In this document: positions 60,601 through 64,000 of the stretch, one piece after another
Numbering within the stretch: the first letter of the stretch is position 1
How the letters are laid out: the number at the start of each line of letters is the position of its first letter
Source: Mytilus galloprovincialis
Lineage: Eukaryota > Mollusca > Bivalvia > Mytilida > Mytilidae
DNA length: 64,000 nucleotides
Assembly (NCBI RefSeq): GCF_965363235.1
Contig: NC_134838.1
Location: forward strand, 6,701,001 to 6,765,000
Direction: 5' to 3'
Position numbers and translations under genes: made by a program
The notes under the pieces: model-generated
Told to the model about the DNA's origin: nothing
Seen by the model: only the letters and a program-made list of their open reading frames with translations
The model's database searches: none

Positions 60601-60975
60601 TGTAAACTAATTTGATCTCATTGATCATATGTAACGAAAAGTGTTTTGTAAAACTTGTCTAAGGGAAATCACTCGTGTGTGCCTAACCATAAATTCGGAT
60701 TTAATAAAAAAAAACAGTTAAAAGATGAATAACTCGTGAATTTTATACATGGGTCTGGTAAGTATGGTGTATTATCAATTAAGTCATCGCTTGGTTATTT
60801 GAAATTAAGACAAAATTGTTATTAAAAATGTAGATGAAACAACTGACATTAGAATGTGAAAATTTTATTGTTGTTTGTCAAATGTCCAGTGGCAAATGTT
60901 TGGTGAATATTCAGGACTAAGGACTTACGTTTACAATTTCGACATCGATTATTGAAAACATTCGTTCGTTTAGAT

Positions 60976-61005
60976 CAAGGATTTGTATCACTATACAAAT
61001 CCTTG
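60976..61005. repeat. Perfect 13-bp stem hairpin
   Basis: CAAGGATTTGTAT, loop CACT, ATACAAATCCTTG, with similar TAGAT / TTTAGAT flanks. Probably the core of a small palindromic MITE. No T-tract or promoter context indicates a terminator or RNA gene. Confidence 0.6.
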
Positions 61006-61107
61006 TTTAGATTAAAGAAATTAAAATTAGAAACTTAAAGATCAATGATGGATGCAATTTAGCAACGACTTGTGAAGAGGTCAAGTCATACTGGCAATAG
61101 GGAAGGT

Positions 61108-62690
61108 GATGTATACGGAATCATCAAATCCGACTTGAACCACAAGAAATACATCCATACACTATCCGGTCAGAGTAATGTATATATATACTGAATACTC
61201 GAATCTGACTAGAACCAAAAGAAATACACCATACACTACCCGGTCAAAGTAATGTTTACTGAATACTCGGATCCGACTAGAACCACGAGAAATACATTCA
61301 TACACTACCCGGTCGGAGTAATTTTTACTGAATGCTCGGATCCGACTGGAATCACGATAAATACATCCATACACTATCCGGTCGGAGTTTTGTTTACTGA
61401 ATCCTCGAATCCAACTTGAACCACGAGAAATATATCAGTACACTATCCGATCAGAGTAATATATACTGAATCCTCGGATCCGACTAGAACCACGAGAAAG
61501 ATATCAGAATATACTATCCGGTTAGAGAAATGTTTACTGAATCCTCGGATCCGACTAGAATCACGAGAAATATATCAGAATACACTATCCGGTCAAAGAA
61601 ATATATATTGCAGGGGCGGATGCAGGAATTTTCGAAAGGGGGGGTGCTAACCCAGGGCACCCAGGGCAAAGGGGGGGGGGTGCAAAACATATGTCCCGAT
61701 ACAAATGCATTGATCGGCAAAAATAAAGGGGGGTGCGCACCCCCGGACACCCCCCCCCCCTGGATCCGCCACTGCATTGAATCCTCGGATCCTACTAGAA
61801 CCACGAGAAATATATCAGAATACATTATCCGGTCACAGAAATATATATTGAATTCTCGGATCCGACTAGAACCACGAGAAATATATCAGAATACACTATC
61901 CTGTCAAAGATATATATATTGAATCCTCGGATCCGACTAGAACCACGAGAAATATATCAGAATACACTATCCGGTCAGAGAAATATATATTGAATTCTCG
62001 GATCCGACTAGAACCACGAGAAATATATCAGAATTCTCTATCCGATCAGAGAAATGATACTGAATCCTCGGATCCAAATAAAACCACGAGAAATATATCA
62101 GAATACACTATCCAGTCAAAGAAATATATATTGAATCCTCGGATCCGACTAGAACCACGAGAAATATATCAGAACACACTATCCGGTCAGAGAAATATAT
62201 ACTGAATCCTCGGATCCGACTAGAACCACGAGAAATATATCAGTACACTATCCGGTCATAGTAATGTTTACTGAATACTCGGATCCGACTAGAACCACGA
62301 AAAATATATCAGTACACTATCTGGTCATTGTAATGTTTACTGAATACTCGGATCCAACTAGAACCACGAGAAATATATCAATTCACTATCCGGTCAGAGA
62401 AATGAATACTGAATCCTCAGATCCGACTAAAACCACGAGAAATATATCAGTCAATATCCGGTCATAGTAATGTTTACTGAATACTCGGATCCGACTAGAA
62501 CCAAAAGAAATACATCCATACACTACCCGGTCAAAGTAATGAATACTGAATCCTCGGATCCGACTAGAACCACGAGAAATATATCAGTACACTATCCGGT
62601 CATAGTATTGTTTACTGAATACTTGGATCCAACTAGAACCATGAGAAATACATCAGAATACACTATCCGGTCAGAGTTATGTATGCTGAA
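61108..62690 (+). repeat. About 71-bp satellite array, about 20 units
   Basis: The unit is CTGAATCCTCGGATCCGACTAGAACC..ACGAGAAATATATCAG..ACACTATCCGGTCAGAG..; starts fall at about 71-bp spacing (for example 62061, 62132, 62203). Nearly every unit has GGATCC. Units vary by a few bases in length, so open frames on both strands drift; their repeated peptides (for example SDPTRTTRNIS) are not genes. The array is interrupted once, at 61611-61774. Confidence 0.93.
61611..61774. mobile_element. 164-bp MITE inserted in the 71-bp satellite
   Basis: CAGGGGCGGATGCAGG..CTGGATCCGCCACTG with G- and C-rich tracts near the ends. It interrupts a satellite unit, and ATTG flanks it on both sides. It has the same terminal motif as the MITE at 51371-51463. 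Confidence 0.75.
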
Positions 62691-62814
62691 TCTCTTTCCT
62701 TCTTTCAAATTGAATCGGCACTTTGTCTAAGGGAAAGCACTCATGTACTCTTAGACACAATATCTTATAAAAGCTCAAATTATTGTAAAAAGAGGGACAA
62801 CTCTTGAATTTTAT

Positions 62815-63820
62815 ACTTGAAATTTCAGTTTTGTCTGAAATTTTGACATTAAAATAGAACTGTTATAAAAAATCTGTAAAAAGTGGGTAATCATATAAAT
62901 TTCAAAGTGTCATAGATGTGTGTATGAAAAAGAGATAAAAGTTTAGATGACTTTTGATTAATTTACATGTACTTCTATCTCACCATACTATTTTCTTTTT
63001 TATTAGAATTACAATTTAAAGAATTAAGAATAAGTAAATCAGTTTATTTCATTTAAATTAATTATACTAGTAAATATTTTTTAAAGTATTTAAAACGATA
63101 AAATAAGAAGTGTTGACAAGTTATTATTTGTTACTCGTCGTTTTTATTGAAATATATTTTCAGATTAAACCTCCATTCCTCAATCATATGAAAAATACGA
63201 TTGATGTGCCCAATTCGAGGATGTCAATTCTATGATTGCTGTGCTGTAGTCCAGAGTGTAATTTCTTCAGATACCGGTTGCAGCAACAAGTGCACACAAG
63301 AGTGAACAAGCCACTGAACATAATGGTATAACGTAATGCATCTGTTCATGCTGTTTAAATTTCGTTCGTCTAAAGCACCTTTATGAATTTAGCTTCTTAT
63401 TTCGAACTATCAGATCCAAGAAAGTGTAAATATATCTAAATATTTAAACTGCATAATCACGGAGAACAATGAGAAACAGTAGCTGACGGGTAAATCTTCC
63501 TCTTAAAGAGAACCCCTACATGAAATGAACCAAAATTAGGGCGGCCATGAACAGAATACAACAGTCCGCTCTATACCAATTATAGACCGACGCAAATTGA
63601 CAGGGTAGTTTCAGGCGAGACGGTTTCAGAAGACAAATATTTCAGTGAGATATGATAAGACGGTGAATATTAAATTTTATTCCAAATGTACTTATGTTTG
63701 ATGAAAAAAACTCATCTGTATTGTATTAATGGATACAACATCGGAAATGATACCATACAAGATAAAAAGAACACCTGTCTTAGAATCTCAGTATACAGTT
63801 TTAAATTAAATCATTCTGTT
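62815..63820. other. Intergenic, nothing recognised
   Basis: AT-rich sequence without supported exons or repeats shared elsewhere in the window. Confidence 0.4.
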
Positions 63821-63823
63821 CAC

Positions 63824-64000
63824 AAATCAAGACAGGTTTTCTGATTCTATATTAATTGAATATAAATCAAGACAGGCTTTCCGATCCTATATTATTTGAA
63901 TATAAATCAAGACAGGCTTTCCGATTCTATATTAATTGAATATAAATCAAGACAGGCTTTCCGATCCTATATTAATTGAATATAAATCAAGACAGGCTTT
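63824..64000 (+). repeat. 40-bp tandem repeat running off the right edge
   Basis: AAATCAAGACAGGCTTTCCGATTCTATATTAATTGAATAT begins at 63824, 63864, 63904, 63944 and 63984 with an exact 40-bp period and very few differences. The array continues past the window. Confidence 0.95.

Noticed and set aside
60976..61005. microRNA precursor or terminator
   Set aside because: The stem of 13 bp is too short for a canonical precursor and no T-tract or transcript context is present.
61514..62730. Series of open frames with repeated SDPTRTTRNIS peptide
   Set aside because: Translation of the 71-bp satellite; unit length is not a multiple of three and frames drift.

Overview
The window is eukaryotic, AT-rich, intron-bearing DNA from a bivalve, most likely a Mytilus-type mussel. 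The evidence is split genes with canonical GT..AG introns, very low gene density, and several dispersed repeat families that I recognise as typical of mussel genomes (recognised from memory, not searched). Two protein-coding genes can be supported. Both encode GADD45-family stress-response proteins and they are divergently oriented: a four-exon gene on the minus strand (coding span 4157-6098) and a five-exon gene on the plus strand (coding span 48592-52500). Their start codons lie about 42.5 kb apart.

Layout. 1-110 is a GC-richer, promoter-like edge with a CRE. 110-3250 holds dispersed repeats. 3800-6300 holds the minus-strand GADD45 gene. 6300-31000 is intergenic and repeat-rich: a 39-bp minisatellite, relics of a protein-like dispersed family, a foldback element at 14846-15443, a 2.3-kb hAT-like element at 16791-19082, a tandem duplication at 22600-23280, and a long-inverted-repeat element at 28616-30650. 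31000-36800 is a mosaic of retrotransposon relics. It includes a roughly 3-kb, 55-56-bp minisatellite whose unit matches the GVPQGS-type motif of a LINE reverse transcriptase. 38911-41168 is a TTAA-flanked element with inverted subterminal arrays of 17-bp repeats. 42349-47276 is a 4.9-kb element with roughly 510-bp inverted ends. 48400-53490 is the plus-strand GADD45 gene. 53800-64000 holds a 165-bp repeat trio, a Helitron-like element, a 71-bp satellite array and a 40-bp array running off the right edge.

How it fits together. GADD45 proteins are small acidic regulators of the L7Ae/L30e-like fold that bind MAP3K (MTK1/MEKK4), PCNA, CDK1 and other partners and are transcriptionally induced by stress. 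The two paralogs share three intron positions and phases but differ at a fourth. Each carries a perfect palindromic CRE (TGACGTCA) in intron 1 in the same gene-sense context. No tRNA, rRNA, CRISPR array or bacterial-type operon was seen. Most short open frames in the window are chance or repeat-derived and are left out.
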